Shown: piece by piece, positions 23,850 to 34,021 of the stretch
Position numbering within the stretch: the stretch's first letter is position 1
Layout of the letters: each line of letters starts with the position of its first letter
Source of the DNA: Amaurobius ferox
Taxonomy: Eukaryota; Arthropoda; Arachnida; Araneae; Amaurobiidae
Length of the DNA stretch: 64,000 nucleotides
Reading direction: 5' to 3'
NCBI GenBank assembly: GCA_951213105.1
Contig: OX578133.1
Coordinates: 137,621,203 to 137,685,202, forward strand
Notes under the pieces: model-generated
Told to the model about the DNA's origin: nothing
What the model saw: the letters and a program-made list of their open reading frames with translations, nothing else
Database searches by the model: none
Made by a program: the position numbers and the translations under genes

Positions 23850-24230
23850 CAACACAGTAAACATAAGCTATGAGTTTAGAAGAACACAGTCAAGAAGTAC
23901 AGAGAAACAGATATGTTAAATCTCTAAATTCATTTTATAAGACCTGCGGTAAGCTCTATGAAAAGAAAATTGCCTATCCGCAGGCTTCGATATTTCCCAA
24001 TCGAATCTTACATTGAAATTCGGTACAGATGCAAATGTATGGGAAGCACTCACTGACAAAAATGTAAAACAGGCACCACAGTTAAGTACAGAACAAAACA
24101 TTCAAGTTCGAATCTCACTTTTCGTTTAAAAAAAATATTCACCACAAAAATATGTGATATTTCTAAACAAAAACAACTGTATCGTAAAAAAATTTCGCCA
24201 ACTAATAATAAACGTCAGCTAAAAAAAATC
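23850..24230. other. Unannotated sequence
   Basis: I see no gene or ordered repeat between the SINE and the following foldback. Confidence 0.4.
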
Positions 24231-24231
24231 A

Positions 24232-24562
24232 CATATTTTGGTGCCAAGTTCACATTCCATCAACACTTTCCACTTATAGCTAGAATTAGTAAAATGCTTA
24301 AAGAGAACAAGGAAATGTTTCCTATACCTTTTACACCCTGACAGAATTTTGGTTTTCACTATACGGGAAATATCTGAGTGTAGTCGCGCTGCACTGAAAG
24401 AACGTAATACACACTTCATTAATTAACGAGGCAGGGCGCCAAAGTATATGGAACCTTTCCTCTTTCTCTTTCAACATTTCGCTTATTCTAGTAATAAATG
24501 GAAAACGTTGATGGTACGTCCCCACCTGGATGGAATCCCACTTGACGCCGAAATATAATATT
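24232..24562. mobile_element. Imperfect foldback element
   Basis: The left arm 24232-24335 (TTTTGGTGCCAAG..TTCCATCAAC..TAGAATTAGTAAAATGC) is the diverged reverse complement of the right arm at about 24450-24562. Arms of about 105 bp surround a spacer of about 115 bp. This indicates a long-TIR element or inverted duplication. There is no coding capacity beyond chance ORFs. Confidence 0.55.
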
Positions 24563-24580
24563 TCAATTTTTTTTGCGTGT

Positions 24581-24603
24581 GGGGGGGGGGGAGGGGGGGG
24601 GGG
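24581..24603. repeat. Poly-G tract
   Basis: More than twenty G residues are broken by a single A. In single-stranded form this would be a strong G-quadruplex candidate. Confidence 0.9.
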
Positions 24604-24868
24604 CTGACGTTTTTCATCACTAGGCGGATTTTTTTTTTCTAATACAGTTGCTTTTGTTAAGAGATATGTTAAAGACCAAGTGATTAATATTTCTTGATAC
24701 ATAAAGCTTGGATTTTACATATATAATGAGATCAGAGTAGTCGAGCAGAGGGATATATATTTGCTAATTTAATACTTTAAACTTTATCACTTATCACTAT
24801 TATTCTGTACGTCACTGGCAGTAATCCCGTTCATGTTTCGAGTATGTAAGGTCCGGGATTGGGAAGAT

Positions 24869-25003
24869 ATTAACCTTTTGCTTACGTGTGGAAAAACGCC
24901 AATCCCAAACAAAGAACCTTTTAAAAAGACAAGTATTTGACATACCCTATCCCAAATAGTTCGATCCCCCTTTACAGACATTGGCGTTAAGCAAAAGGTT
25001 AAT
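24869..25003. repeat. Inverted repeat, ~26-bp arms
   Basis: ATTAACCTTTTGCTTA..ACGCCAAT on the left and ATTGGCGTTAAGCAAAAGGTTAAT on the right are complementary except for an 11-base bulge in the left arm. The spacer is about 80 bp. It may be a small MITE; no target duplication was seen. Confidence 0.6.
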
Positions 25004-25009
25004 AAAAAG

Positions 25010-25687
25010 CATTTGCATAGCAAAATTAGTATGCAGATAAAATATTTTTGATATTATTATAACAGTTACAGCCATGGAATATAAGGATACGGTAATATTT
25101 TGGAAAATCTATTTTTTAAATTCTTATATTATTTCCGATTACGCTTAAAAGATTATTGCAATGCGATACAAAAAGGAACGAGAATGAATTTTGCCACCAT
25201 TTCAACGTCTTCATTTTGCCATGTGGTTACCAAACTTCCTGTATGGTTGTATTCCTGTATAATTGTTTATAAACGAGACCCGAATGTTTTATTCTTCCGA
25301 TTTGATTGCTTAGAAAAAGTTGCATAGCGAGAATGTTTTTTATGGGAAATTAAATTCAATATTTCAATGGAATTTCTTTACATAATATGAATGCGTTTAG
25401 AATTTACACAGATATACTCGAATTTACTCGTAAATAAATATCTGCTGGTACCTGATGAAATAATCGATATTTACACACTATTGGAAAATTAAAAAATATG
25501 CGACCAATTATTAAATTATTGAAAAGGAGAAAGGCAGGTACAAACATATTTTGCCATATTTAATTATATAACTCTTAACACGTATAAGATATAATCATCG
25601 AAATCTTTGTTTATCTGGTGTCTATGTAGATATAGTATAACTAAACATAAATGTACAGTAATAAGTTTTCTTGTGTAAAGCAAAAAA
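25010..25687. other. Unannotated AT-rich sequence
   Basis: No supported gene, RNA or repeat. The 75-codon ORF at 25100-25327 has no recognisable motif. Confidence 0.45.
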
Positions 25688-25890
25688 AAATTTCATTCAT
25701 CTTCGGAATCAAACTTATCTTGAGTACCGAAGAAACAACCCCCCGGGAGGTTGAGGAGATTTCCAAGCGTGAAATAAGAAATATTTTGTAGGTTGAGAAT
25801 GGAAGACAAGATTTTATTCTGGGGGAGATTGATAACTACCCTGAAGTATCTGGAACACGTAATGTTTCTTAAACGGAATGCATTTGTTCT
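25688..25890 (-). repeat. Dispersed repeat R9, copy 2
   Basis: Matches 19868-20070 at the CATTCATC, GGAATCAAACTTA, GATTGATAACTACCCTGA and GTATCTGGAACA blocks. The minus-strand B-box-like motif is degraded here to AGTTTGATTCC. Confidence 0.5.
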
Positions 25891-26276
25891 AATATGACTC
25901 AACATGGATTAATTTGTAAGATTTTAATAGCGCAATTCAATCACACATATTTCGAAGTATTTCGAATTAAAAGATTCCAATGTGGGCAGCACATGATTTT
26001 CCCTAAAAACTCTGTCATTTCCTCTTAATTTATTGACTTATGAAAGAAATAAAGTTTTATTGCACAAAGTAACACGTATAATTATTTAAAATTACACTGG
26101 ATTTGCAATTTTAATTCAAATTTCGTTTTCATTTGGCGAATTGGAGTATTTTTAAAGGCGACGTTGCAAAAATGTGAAAAAACTAAATTATTTCAAGAAC
26201 GGTTAATCCTACAGTTATAAAGTTGGTCTTATTCTTGGTCGTCAAAAAATACGCATAAAACAAGTATTTACTTAAT

Positions 26277-26290
26277 AGATTTGAGCATGT
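26277..26290. repeat. Target-site duplication, left copy
   Basis: AGATTTGAGCATGT is identical to 26676-26689 and flanks the 5S-headed SINE. Confidence 0.95.
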
Positions 26291-26675
26291 TGTTGTTGTT
26301 GAGACCCAGACCGTCCGACCTACCAGAAAAGTGTAAGGTAACTGTATGGACGGCCGGGAAGTGCCACCCAATTTAGACAGGAACCCAGTGGGGGAGGCAT
26401 CCACAGGGACCGTACCCTCCTTCTCCTACCACCAACCTCTCGGAAGGACTTACGGACCCACATGTTTAACGTGATCGTACTCCGCATGAACACGGCGGCA
26501 TTTGTGGTAGCGTGCAAATCTAGCGCGCAAACCACGGGGATACCGCACCCGAGATGGCCAACAGCACGCGGTGTTCCGAGGTGGTCACCCACCAAGTACT
26601 AATCGCGCCCGATGCTGCTTGACTTCGGTGATCTAACGAGAACCGGTGTTTTCAGCACGGTACGGCCGTTGGCCC
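26291..26675 (-). mobile_element. 5S rRNA-headed SINE (SINE3-type)
   Basis: On the minus strand the element opens with a near-complete 5S rRNA sequence (26557-26673). It continues through a body with GGGTCCGTAAGTC, GAGAGGTTGGTGG and CCCCCACTGGGTTCC, and a tail TCGGACGGTCTGGGT, then ends in four CAA repeats. Perfect 14-bp duplications flank it. A 5S head, simple-repeat tail and target duplication together define a 5S-derived SINE mobilised by a LINE enzyme. Transcription would start at the internal 5S promoter. The same body follows a tRNA-like head at 23457, so this is one member of a chimeric family. Confidence 0.92.
26557..26673 (-). rRNA. 5S rRNA-derived sequence (head of the SINE)
   Basis: 117 bases on the minus strand, starting GCCAACGGCC and ending GTGCTGTTGGC, match the animal 5S rRNA pattern: ACACCGGTTCTCGT, GATCACCGAAGTC, ATCGGGCGCG, TTAGTACTTGG, GGGTGACC. 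The terminal helix (GCCAAC/GTTGGC) can pair. One base is missing in the C-box region (TTGGTGGGTGACC instead of TTGGATGGGTGACC). It runs straight into SINE body with no terminator run at its end, so I take it as a retroposon head and not a gene for functional 5S rRNA. Confidence 0.9.
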
Positions 26676-26689
26676 AGATTTGAGCATGT
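26676..26689. repeat. Target-site duplication, right copy
   Basis: AGATTTGAGCATGT, identical to 26277-26290. Confidence 0.95.
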
Positions 26690-27212
26690 GAAGTATTTTA
26701 TTTTAGATTTTGATGATCCTTGCGGTTCATTTCGCAAAAATGGCAGGGTTTTTTTTTCCGAATTGTACCCAAAACTAATCAGCACCAGCATAAGCGTATC
26801 TACCAAATTTTGGGAAATGTGGTCAAGCAGTTTTTGAGCTGGAATGGATGCATACATTGCACAGACAAACAGGTAGACGTCACGCTAAGAAAAAATAGAT
26901 TTTTCAGGTTGTAGAATGCTAGAAAAGTGTAGATTCGTTGAAAAGTTCCGATTTTCGACACGATTTCAATACTCTCCCTATACATTACCATGTGTTGTAG
27001 GGAAAGTAATAATGAAAATAGAGATTCCTGTGAGTAAATCCTAAATATTGACAGAATATCTTTTAATGAAAACAATAAATAGTTAGTAGCACAATTTTGC
27101 TTTCTTCGCGCTAAGCTAGAGGTAAGTATGGTGATAGTGATTGGAATTTGTACAACTTTTCTCGATAGATAAGCTTTTAGCTGTAGATTATGCAGCATTT
27201 TTACTGTAACCG

Positions 27213-27630
27213 ATGTGGCCGAAAAAATATGGTGATCGTGATTTAATCACATGTCGAGTTTTCACTGTAAATACATTAGTGGGGTCCCTAGATACCAGAA
27301 AGGACTTTTGTCGGTTTGTGGATGTACTTGTTAAATTGTTGGTTCTTCGTAATCTCGAACACCACCGAAGCCATTTTGATCCCATTTTGGGTGACAAGCT
27401 TCATATATTATGTAGATATGAATGCAGACTTTTTTTAAAGATGATATAGTTTAGATATAAAACGAGATTTTGCCAAAATAGTTGGCCCTTTGTAATTTTG
27501 AATACAGCTGAAGCGATTTGGCCCCAATTTATAGTATATTGCGTATAATGTCTAAATATGAACGCCAAAAGAAATATTGAAAATGTATATAATTTCGCTA
27601 TAAAACGAGATTTTGGTATTTTCATAAACA
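27213..27630 (+). repeat. Degenerate ~143-bp tandem repeat R7, plus orientation
   Basis: Two clear units start at about 27338 and 27481 (TTGGTTCTTCGTAATCTCG and TTGGCCCTTTGTAATTTTG). Both continue through a GAAGC(C/G)ATTT block, a GATATGAATGCAG-like block and TATAAAACGAGATTTTG. A partial unit precedes them. The family matches 5506-5935 in opposite orientation. Confidence 0.65.
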
Positions 27631-27639
27631 TTAAAATCT

Positions 27640-29200
27640 TAGAAAACTCTTAATTAAATGCTATCCATTAAGTTTCTTATAGTTCTCTTTTTTTCTGAAG
27701 CAAATGACATCCATTTTATTATACTGCGACAAATTATTTAAGCAAAAATATCACTGTAAAATAATTTGACTAAAACTATTCTCAGGCACATTTTGAGCGA
27801 AGATCAAAGTTTATATATTTATACCTGTACTCACTCCTTATCTTATTTTACCTAGATGTCGTTCGTCTATGTAGGTCAGATGTCCCACTCGTTATGCGTG
27901 GAAATTTTCGCGATTGAACCAATCCTCTGGATTTCATACCGCTTTTTTAACAAAACGTTGTGTTGTACACTTAAATTCTTATTTATCAGAAACAAGCATG
28001 ATCACCCTGGCTTCGCGTGTAGCAAATTATATCGATGGAGTGATTTCGTCACTAGCCCTTAACTGTAATGATAGAAAATAGCAGTCACAGGACCCGCCGA
28101 TAGGTAACATCTCACGAATAACTTTTACAACGATTTCTGTTGTGCTCAGACGATACGAGCTACTTTCAAATATACCAATGTTTTCTTAACCAAAGTTAAA
28201 TAAGTGGACTTCTTACAGATGATTTCAAATTATTCATTTGCTTTGTCAGTTGTGTTTAACTAAGTCCGTCTCCTATCCAGTTTCGGCCCTCCCCACCATC
28301 ATGCCTGGAGACTCTTTAACCTGGATGCTAAATTTGCATTTCTTCCATTAACAACTGTGCTATTGTCGCTCTTTTTGCCAATTTTAAAGAATTCAAATGT
28401 TAAAGAAAAGGGTTCTTGTCCTGCATGTACGATTTCTAGTATCTAATATTACGTATTATGCAACGTTGTCTTCTGCTATTTCAGTTGATATATTGACGTT
28501 TATTTCATAGCTTTTTTAGCAAGAAAACTTGAACATCCCGAAGCAGAAGGAAACTAATAAATATAAAATAACAAAATATCCTTTTATTTCAGATAAAAAA
28601 GAGCCCATTCATGCGGATTAATATTTTATTAAATAAATTTTTAAGAGCATAAAAACTGTCGGTAAAAAATTAGTATCTTACGTTATTTTACAATTATATA
28701 TTAAAATTGTGCATTAGTTTATATTCTGTCCCTGGTGTAATGGGATTTCAGTAAAGCAAATTTACTTCAAAAATAGCAGTAAAAACGATCAAACTCTCAT
28801 ATTTTAATTTATTAAATGTTTATTTAACGCTATTTCAAAACACATTTCTAAATCGGCTAATTAGTCCCTTAGGGAAATGCGGGAACAGTTTGAAATATTC
28901 CGTTGTTCCTGTAGCTCTCTAACGATCTAATTAACAGATTTTGAGATGGGTTTTGTAATTACATCAAATAAAAATATTTTAAAAGTGAGAGTATTATTTT
29001 GTGTACCTCTTATGTATATATATACATATACATATATGAAACAGGTATTAGAGTACGGGGGTATTTAGTACCTGTTTAGTACATTTTTTTATTTATAAAA
29101 GAATTATCCTTAAGCCAAACGTTGGGTCTATTTGATTTTTATTTTTATCTTTACATGTGCTACCACAGGTAATTAAAATATACATGTAATTAAATTTCTT
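27640..29200. other. Unannotated sequence, partly less AT-rich
   Basis: 27830-28340 is less AT-rich than its neighbours and contains a 68-codon ORF (27856-28062), but no domain, splice-bounded exon or repeat match could be supported. The rest is AT-rich background. Confidence 0.4.

Positions 29201-29203
<3 letters not shown>

Positions 29204-29242
<39 letters not shown>
29204..29242. repeat. (TA)n microsatellite
   Basis: About nineteen TA units at the edge of the R5 repeat. Confidence 0.95.
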
Positions 29243-29249
<7 letters not shown>

Positions 29250-30240
29250 AATGGTAAATCCAATGGTAGAATGGAAGAAGTAACTCATAATACGCTATCT
29301 TAAAAATTTGCCTACAGAATACAATGAAATAAAATGAAATTCAACCATAATGAGGATATTATAATACACATTACAGTAGAAAGCTAAAGATAATCAACAA
29401 ATGTCAACGGAGAGGAATCGAAAAAAGAAATACCAAAATAATCAAGCATTAAAGCTTGCACGTGGAAGAGCTCTAGGCTTAAGAATAGTTCATTTCGAAA
29501 AAATTATTTTTCAACTCCTAATATTTAAACGAAATGAACACAAAAATGCTTGTTTCTGAAACACTAGATAGATATTATCTATAAACATGTGTTATTAGGA
29601 CAATATATATATATATAATAATCCAATATAAGTTTAAAAATCCAATGAAAGAATAGAGAGAAGTTTCAACTCAAAAAAAAAACATTACAAAATGCCTTAC
29701 GAATAAAAGTATCAAACAAAGCATCATCAATCAAGTGGAAAATGAAAATGCAAACCTCTAGTCATCAAGTTGAAGACAAACAAAAAACATCAATGGAAAG
29801 GAATCGATAAAATAATATCAAATAAAATCCAAGCATGAATGCTGTACACGTGGACAAGCCCTAGGCCTAATAATGAATTGTTCACTTCGATAAAACTCTT
29901 TATCAAGTCCAAGTATTTTATAAAAATGAACACAAAATGCATGTTTCTGATATCAGTGATAGATTATATCTATAAACTTTGATAACTTGGACAACATGCA
30001 TAAAGATTAAAAAATAATAGGAAGCAAGAATACCTGTAAAAACACTGCATATATCTGATCCATTGGAGCCTTGAATAAAGAGACCAATGTTGCCAATCTC
30101 AAAAAATAAAAAGTTGGGAATTGATGTTGCCAATCGTGAGAAAAAAATAGAAGTAATGCGAAAAGACGATAAAGGATGATATACAACAGTAAGAACATGT
30201 AAATACATGGTAATGCTTATTCAAGAGAAAGTGGATGTCA
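29243..30240 (-). repeat. Dispersed repeat R5, minus copy with internal direct duplication
   Basis: On the minus strand it matches 62200-63180 through GTAACTCATAATAC/GTATTATGAGTTAC-type, ATTGGATTTACC, GTCCAAGTATTTT and TTTCATTGGATTTTT blocks. Inside this copy two diverged direct repeats (about 29390-29600 and 29770-29995) share AA(C/A)A..TCAA(C/T)GGA(G/A)AGGAATCGA, then GCTCTAGGC/GCCCTAGGC. A repeat of this layout beside (TA)n could be the pseudo-LTR of a Penelope-like element, but no coding part is present here. Confidence 0.6.
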
Positions 30241-30289
30241 GGCTAAAATAAGATACTAAGAAGAGAATTTAAGTATAATCTACCATTCC

Positions 30290-30967
30290 AAACTTTTTAA
30301 CTATAATATGTACTAAATACTACTATACTATGTATATATGTGTGTGTATGTGCATGCGTGTTGTTTTAATTTTGTTTTCTTTAGCTATTTTATTTATCAA
30401 AAATTATATTACAAAACAAGTACAACGCAAACAAATACACAGTATAAAAATATGCAAATAAACATAATTTTTTTTAAATGAGTTCCTTTTTCAATTTATA
30501 TTGTAATAAATGAAACTACTGTTGATTTTACTTGAATTTTGAAATGATTTTCTAAAATACGCATTTTTGCATGGATCGACAAATAATTAACCAGCGATCG
30601 TAAACAGCTAAAAGAAACGGTATATTAACATAGTGAAGACGAATGCAATCCATATGTCTTATTCTTTTATCTATTTCAATTAAATTTTACCGCGAATGAC
30701 TGAAAGGCGATGCTCCAGTAACAAATCAGTCTGTGACACATTTAAAAACTAACTATTTTTTACTAACTAAATTCCTCGTCGTTTAACTCAGAACATATTT
30801 TTAATTATAAACAAAATCAATATTTCGAATCGAAATATTAAGACATTAAAACTGGTTTCTAAAAGTAGCGACTTTTCATACAGATTGCTTTAATTGGACA
30901 TAGAAACGCCTATAATATAATCAAGATTATAGCATAACCGCCACGGCGACACAAACGCCCATAAAAA
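30290..30967. other. Unannotated AT-rich sequence
   Basis: No gene or ordered repeat recognised. Confidence 0.4.
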
Positions 30968-30972
30968 TTAAT

Positions 30973-31180
30973 AGTGATTAAATGTATATGCATTGCGAAT
31001 GGTGATTAAATACATATGCCTTGCTAATGGTAATTAAAGTCATATGCATTGCTAATATTAATTAAACGCATATACATTGCTAATATTAATTAAATACATA
31101 TTCATTTCTAATAGAGATTAAACTCATATGCATTGCTAATGGGGATTAAGTGCATATGCATTGCAAATGGGGATTAATGG
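30973..31180. repeat. 28-bp minisatellite, about 7.5 units
   Basis: ATTAA recurs with an exact 28-base period at 30977, 31005, 31033, 31061, 31089, 31117, 31145 and 31173, each followed by (C/T)ATATGCATTGCTAAT-like sequence. Units differ by substitutions but not length. Confidence 0.95.
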
Positions 31181-31849
31181 GGATATTTTTGATCGCCAAG
31201 GCATGGATTTGTATGAAAATTGTGCAAAATGCACGTCTACATTAAAAAGTTAAAGAAATATATTGAATTAAAAAAATCCTAGAAGGTGCTTCTTTTCATA
31301 ACCTTGTACTAAATTTTATGGCAGTGAGTTGCTTAGATTTCCGTTACAAACGACACAAACTCTATATTTTTTATTAGATATTTATTTATTTTCAAACTTT
31401 TATATTTGTTAATTGTTAAAGTTGAGCACTGGTATAAAATTCAAAACCTTATTCCAAAGTACACCTGCAGTATTAAAATGTTCAGAGTCTGAGTTAGAAG
31501 AACATAATATGGTCAAAGTTATTGATCCGCTATTGCATGCGTGACTAAAACTCCAGAAACTCAGACATCGTGAGTAAATACTACTGTCTTCACAAGCGGG
31601 TACTTTTATAATTTAATGTTTAACTTTGCGAGAACTTTCAATGGAATTTGGGTACTAAAAGTATTTCCTTCGAATACAAATATGCGCTGTAACCCTGAAC
31701 TTGAATAGTTCATTTGCATACATTCATCCGGCAAAATATGACTACAGCTGTCACCTAAAATTTTATATTTGAAAAGTAAAATTAAGTGGTGAATTAAAAC
31801 ATTTTAGTTAAGGTAGAATGTTATTTTCCTATAAGAAACTATATAACTC

Positions 31850-32210
31850 CTATAAGAAAATGTGCATGGGTGCACACTTTAGATCTATCTATGTAAAAAT
31901 GAACATGCCCGAACGAATAAAAATAATAGCAGCACCCCTGGTGGATAATATTAAAAGTTTTTATAACGAACTCGACAACAATGCAAGATAGAAGAAAAAT
32001 GTTAATTACAAAGTTGTGGAGTAACTATCTAACTATCGAAAAGGACATGAACTGTGGCACATGAATGGCTTGCCATTGTACGATGTCATATTCCTTCTCA
32101 AATTCAAATGAGCATATTCGCTGGTAGAGAACAATTTGAACAGGTTGTACATTAGATTCCTGTGCAAATGAATATACAGGGTTCCTAGGAAAGTCCATAA
32201 GCTCCTCTCC
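31850..32210 (+). repeat. Dispersed repeat R6, partial copy
   Basis: It contains GCAGCACCCCTGGTGG, GAACTCGACAAC, AAAGTTGTGGAGTAACTATC and CAGGTTGTACATTAGATTCC, in the same order as the left part of the R6 copy at 32484-33142. The right arm is missing. Confidence 0.55.
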
Positions 32211-32227
32211 AATAACTTAAAAAAAGG

Positions 32228-32474
32228 GGGGGGGGTAGTACTGGAACGACCAGCGTTTGATTCCCGGCTCTGACCAAACTATTTCCGTGTTCACGGTAAA
32301 TACGGACACGTTAAATATATAGGTCCGTAAGCGGGAGATGTTGGTGGAAAGGGAAGTAGGGTTCGGTCCCAGCGGATGCCGTCCCCACTGAGTTTCAGTC
32401 TAAATTGAGTGGCATCATTCAAACAGATACCTTACACCTTCGGGTAGCTCGGACGGTCTGGGTCAAAGAAGAAG
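32228..32474 (+). mobile_element. SINE with tRNA-like head and shared body
   Basis: A B-box-like GCGTTTGATTCCCGG lies about 30 bp from the start; the A-box side is weak. Then come body blocks CACGTTAAATATATAGGTCC, GATGTTGGTGG, CCCCACTGAGTTTCAG and AAACAGATACCTTACACC, and the tail TCGGACGGTCTGGGT followed by AAAGAAGAAGAA. Body and tail are the same as in the 5S-headed SINE. It lies between two R6 pieces. A 6-bp AATAAC match on both sides is too short to claim as a target duplication. Confidence 0.75.
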
Positions 32475-32483
32475 AATAACATA

Positions 32484-33142
32484 GAAAGAATGGACCATGA
32501 ATGTACACGTTACGTGTAATTATAACAAAATAGCTATGTCCCATCGAATAAAAGTGTTTTCAGCTCCCCTAGTGGAGAATTTAAAAGTTAGGATAACGAA
32601 CTCCGTAAGAAAACGAGATGGAATAAAATGTCAATTATAAAGTTGTAGAGGATTATCTAACAATTGACATCGCGAACACGAGACGCGTATATAGAATGCA
32701 ATAAATGCCTATCAAAAAGTCGTATCATTGGAGACTTAACACGGTGACACATGCAATGCTTGTCAAATAACGTCAAAATATTCATTTTTAAATTCAAAGG
32801 TGCCTTGTCGCTCATGGAAGGCATTTTGAAAAGGCTATACATTGGATTATTGTATACTATATAAGTGTTGTTTATTCCTGAATAGGACAACCATTCGCAA
32901 GTAACCATCTTGAGCCAAATAAATGCCTTATATAAGTGCAGTTTTATGGTCGACTTCTACTCCTTAGGCAATGTTCTACATCTTTGTAATTGGTTTTTTT
33001 GTCTATCTCGTTTTGCTGCCGAACTCATTATCCTAACTTTTTATTATCCGCTAGAAACGTTGCTTCTTCAATCGGGCGTTATTCAATCGGGCATGACCAC
33101 TTTACTGTAGAGAGACAAAATATGTATACTCATGGACCTCTC
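32484..33142. mobile_element. R6 long-inverted-repeat element, copy b
   Basis: The left end (GGACCATGAATGTACACG..AGCTCCCCTAGTGGAGAA..GATAACGAACTC) is mirrored at the right end (GAACTCATTATCCTAAC..ATGACCACTTTACTGTAGA..CTCATGGACC). Arms are about 140 bp, diverged, with no transposase between them. This makes it a non-autonomous foldback-like element. Confidence 0.6.
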
Positions 33143-33397
33143 TTTACAAAGTTTTTTAAGTGCTTAAGCATTTTCCAACGAACCCTGTGTAATAACATTC
33201 AGGTACCTCAGTGAAAAGTTATCATTGAAATATATTGCGTGCAATTTATTATTATTATCATTAAATGCAAAAATGGAATTTCGTAAGTTTCAATTAAAAA
33301 TATAAGACTTGCATTTAAACAATTGAATAGGTAATTATAACTTGCAATGATCAAACCCTTTTATTTCAGGATTTCATATATATTTGTTTTTGTTTCT

Positions 33398-34021
33398 CAA
33401 TAGAGCATGGGCACCACTGTAAATAAAAAACTTGCGTAGTAGAATGCGCAGAAACGTAAGGGTAAAAGGGCATTATTTTTTCCATAGCGTGTCATGGTAA
33501 ACTGACGATGTTGGCAAATAAAAATTGAAACTAAACCCACTAAACATCGAAATTTATCTTTGGGATGAAAATAAGTTATTTAGAATACTTGAATGACAAT
33601 ATATATTTAAAGATTTCATTTGCTAAAGTGCACTTTAAGTGATTTTGAGTGAATGTACACTACTATTCATTTTTACCGTAGCCCCTAATTAGTGATCTAA
33701 AGATGTATACATAGCAAATTCTGCAATGTATATGCGAGCGAGAAGGGAAAAATAGATAACGATTTTTCTTAAAAAACTCGTGAATATATTTGAATGAAAG
33801 TGAATATTTTATTTTCCGGTTCATTAAAAATATCCACGAAAGAAGGTAAATTTTAGACATATCCTACTAAAATTAGAGGTTAAATGATTGTAAGTTTCTA
33901 AAGTAATCGTTTTTAATACAAAAATAATGAAAATTTCCATACTGTTAAACAAACGAGTATTTTGTTTTGGAAACGTAAGGGCAAAATGGTCCGAGTGACG
34001 TCACGTGTCCATGCTCTATTG
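33398..34021. mobile_element. 624-bp non-autonomous element with 17-bp terminal inverted repeats
   Basis: The left end CAATAGAGCATGGGCAC and right end GTGTCCATGCTCTATTG are complementary with one mismatch. The motif AAACGTAAGGG occurs just inside both ends in the same orientation. There is no significant ORF. The flanks do not show a clear target duplication, so the superfamily is unassigned. Confidence 0.65.

Larger units (their letters stand above)
25971..27011 (-). repeat. Dispersed repeat R1, minus copy interrupted by a 5S-headed SINE
   Basis: Read on the minus strand it starts with a terminal hairpin (ACTTTCCC..GTAATGTATAGGGAGAGTATTG) and ends with a GAAAATCATGTGCTGCCCACAT block. The interior matches copies at 47334-48068 and 58108-58822 (GGTGCTGATTAG, GGACTAACCGTTCT-like block). 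The 385-bp SINE at 26291-26675 splits it. Removing the SINE and one target copy restores alignment with the uninterrupted copies, which fixes the order of events. Confidence 0.85.

Noticed and set aside
24331..24702. 123-codon ORF with a proline run
   Set aside because: The proline run is the poly-G tract read in reverse, and the rest lies across the foldback arms.
26557..26673. Functional 5S rRNA gene
   Set aside because: It is flanked by SINE body and a target duplication, has a one-base loss in the promoter C-box and lacks a terminator run at its 3' end.
30973..31180. CRISPR-like array
   Set aside because: Units are contiguous 28-bp tandem repeats without unique spacers, in eukaryotic DNA.
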